DNA from: Lewinellaceae bacterium
GTDB taxonomy: Bacteria; Bacteroidota; Bacteroidia; Chitinophagales; Saprospiraceae
NCBI GenBank assembly: GCA_016711435.1
Contig: JADJSY010000083.1
Location: forward strand, 1-64,000
DNA: 64,000 nucleotides
Direction of reading: 5' to 3'
This document shows, one piece after another, positions 63,110 through 64,000 of this stretch; within the stretch, counting starts at the first letter, position 1; the number at the start of each line of letters is the position of its first letter. Under the pieces are notes generated by a model that saw only the letters and a program-made list of their open reading frames with translations, was not told the DNA's origin and did not search any database. Position numbers and translations under genes: made by a program.

Positions 63110-64000
63110 ATGAATCGCAGCAAAATTGCCGGTATCGGCTACTACGTCCCCGAACGTGTTGTCACGAACAACGACCTGATCAAGGTCATGGACACCACCG
63201 ACGAGTGGATACAGGAGCGCACTGGTATCCGGGAGCGCCGGTATGGCAAAAAACATGAAGAAACCACGACTACGATGGCTGCTGCTGCATCGCGCATTGC
63301 CTGTGAACGTGCAGGCATTCAGCCGGAAGAGATCGACTTTATCGTTTTTGCCACCCTGAGTCCCGACTATTATTTCCCCGGATGCGGCGTGCTGCTGCAA
63401 CGCGAACTGGGCATCACCAAGCAGGAAGTGGGCGCTGTCGATATCCGCAACCAATGCAGTGGATTCGTGTATGCCCTCAGTATTGCCGACCAGTTTATTA
63501 AAACCGGCATGTACAAAAATGTACTGGTGGTCGGCTCCGAAATGCACTCGATGGGACTGGACTTCAGCACCCGCGGCCGCAATGTGACGGTCATTTTCGG
63601 CGATGGCGCCGGCGCTGTTATCCTGCAGCCCAGTGAAGACGCCAACCGCGGTATCCTGACCACCAAATTGCACTCCAACGGTACCTACGCCGAAAAACTG
63701 TCCTTTATCAACCCGGGCGCACACGGCGGATACCACAAAAAACACATGGAGGAAGAGGTCGACTTCGGTTACCCGCCACCGGATACCTACGGCGAAATTT
63801 TTATCACACCCAAAATGATCGCCGACGGCAATTACTACCCCATCATGGAAGGCCAGTTTGTTTTCAAAATGGCCGTACACAAATTCCCGGAAGTCATCCA
63901 CGAAGCTTTGCAGGAACAAGGCCTGCAAGCCTCCGATATCGATATGCTGATTCCGCACCAGGCCAATCTGCGCATCAGCCAGTTCGTGCAAAAAACGCTG
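63110..64000 (+). CDS. Beta-ketoacyl-ACP synthase III (FabH-like), 3' partial
   Basis: Condenses acyl-CoA with malonyl-ACP to start fatty acid synthesis, or a related secondary chain. The ATG at 63110 gives MNRSKIAGIGYYVPERVVTNNDL; 297 codons are open to the window edge. Catalytic Cys116 is in RNQCSGFVYAL, the CoA-site FGDGAGAVIL is intact, and His283 is in IPHQANLR; the second catalytic Asn lies beyond 64000. It carries a longer middle loop (about 205-250, rich in His, Pro and Tyr) than standard FabH, as in Bacteroidota paralogues, so the exact role is open. Confidence 0.9.
   Translation, partial: MNRSKIAGIGYYVPERVVTNNDLIKVMDTTDEWIQERTGIRERRYGKKHEETTTTMAAAASRIACERAGIQPEEIDFIVFATLSPDYYFPGCGVLLQRELGITKQEVGAVDIRNQCSGFVYALSIADQFIKTGMYKNVLVVGSEMHSMGLDFSTRGRNVTVIFGDGAGAVILQPSEDANRGILTTKLHSNGTYAEKLSFINPGAHGGYHKKHMEEEVDFGYPPPDTYGEIFITPKMIADGNYYPIMEGQFVFKMAVHKFPEVIHEALQEQGLQASDIDMLIPHQANLRISQFVQKTL

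Noticed and set aside
63095..63991. 298-codon minus-strand open frame
   Set aside because: It lies fully antisense to the FabH-like gene, whose catalytic motifs are clear; the antisense product has no recognisable pattern.

Overview
The window is a 64 kb chromosomal piece of a Bacteroidota bacterium, most likely of the Saprospiraceae/Lewinella-type lineage. This rests on five large secreted proteins with type IX secretion (T9SS) C-terminal sorting domains, a PorZ-like protein, SprB-like repeats, the DUF6913-dapA pair, and promoters of the Bacteroidota type (TTG, about 19-21 nt, TAnnTTTG). G+C is near one half. The placement below phylum is inference.

Layout. 1-8.1 kb: the end of a PIF1-like helicase gene, then two giant T9SS cargo proteins. 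8.2-17 kb: penicillin-acylase-family protein, DUF3298 protein, hemC, perM-like permease, DUF177-rpmF, ridA, trpS. 17.2-28.2 kb: a 1654-residue metalloprotease with T9SS tail, dnaX, a Crp/Fnr regulator, a methyltransferase, a secreted thioredoxin-fold protein and a small T9SS cargo. 28.7-36.1 kb: the most unusual block, five minus-strand genes encoding a secreted unknown, an EAD11-like four-helix membrane protein, a WD40-like caspase and two caspase-FGE fusions. 36.3-43.7 kb: uvrA, a VWA-like membrane protein, hpt, an aminotransferase. 43.9-54.1 kb: surface polysaccharide/acyl-modification genes (SGNH, MBOAT, SGNH, acyltransferase 3, three GT2 enzymes, a receiver-like/sugar-transferase fusion, a response regulator). 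54.3-64 kb: porZ, aroQ, a secreted unknown, dapA-DUF6913-accA, tRNA-Asp, a CNNM/CorC protein, and a FabH-like gene cut by the window end.

Two window-wide features matter for reading the annotation. First, at least eight single-base indels break otherwise intact genes, including the essential dnaX, usually at short homopolymers; with a bizarre G/C-run patch near 24.1 kb this suggests uncorrected assembly errors more than real decay. Second, many stop codons are followed at once by hairpins or tandem arrays whose sense-side arm is rich in G and T/A (units such as GTTGAGG, GTTGATGAGG, GTGTTTGG), plus several other palindrome families and a roughly 91-bp nested palindrome present twice, once between 9-bp direct repeats.

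How the genes fit together: housekeeping functions (haem, lysine/cell wall, fatty acid, tRNA charging, repair, replication) are interleaved with a secretion-centred envelope programme: PorZ and T9SS cargo, a glycan assembly locus, and a putative caspase/EAD conflict or cell-death cassette.
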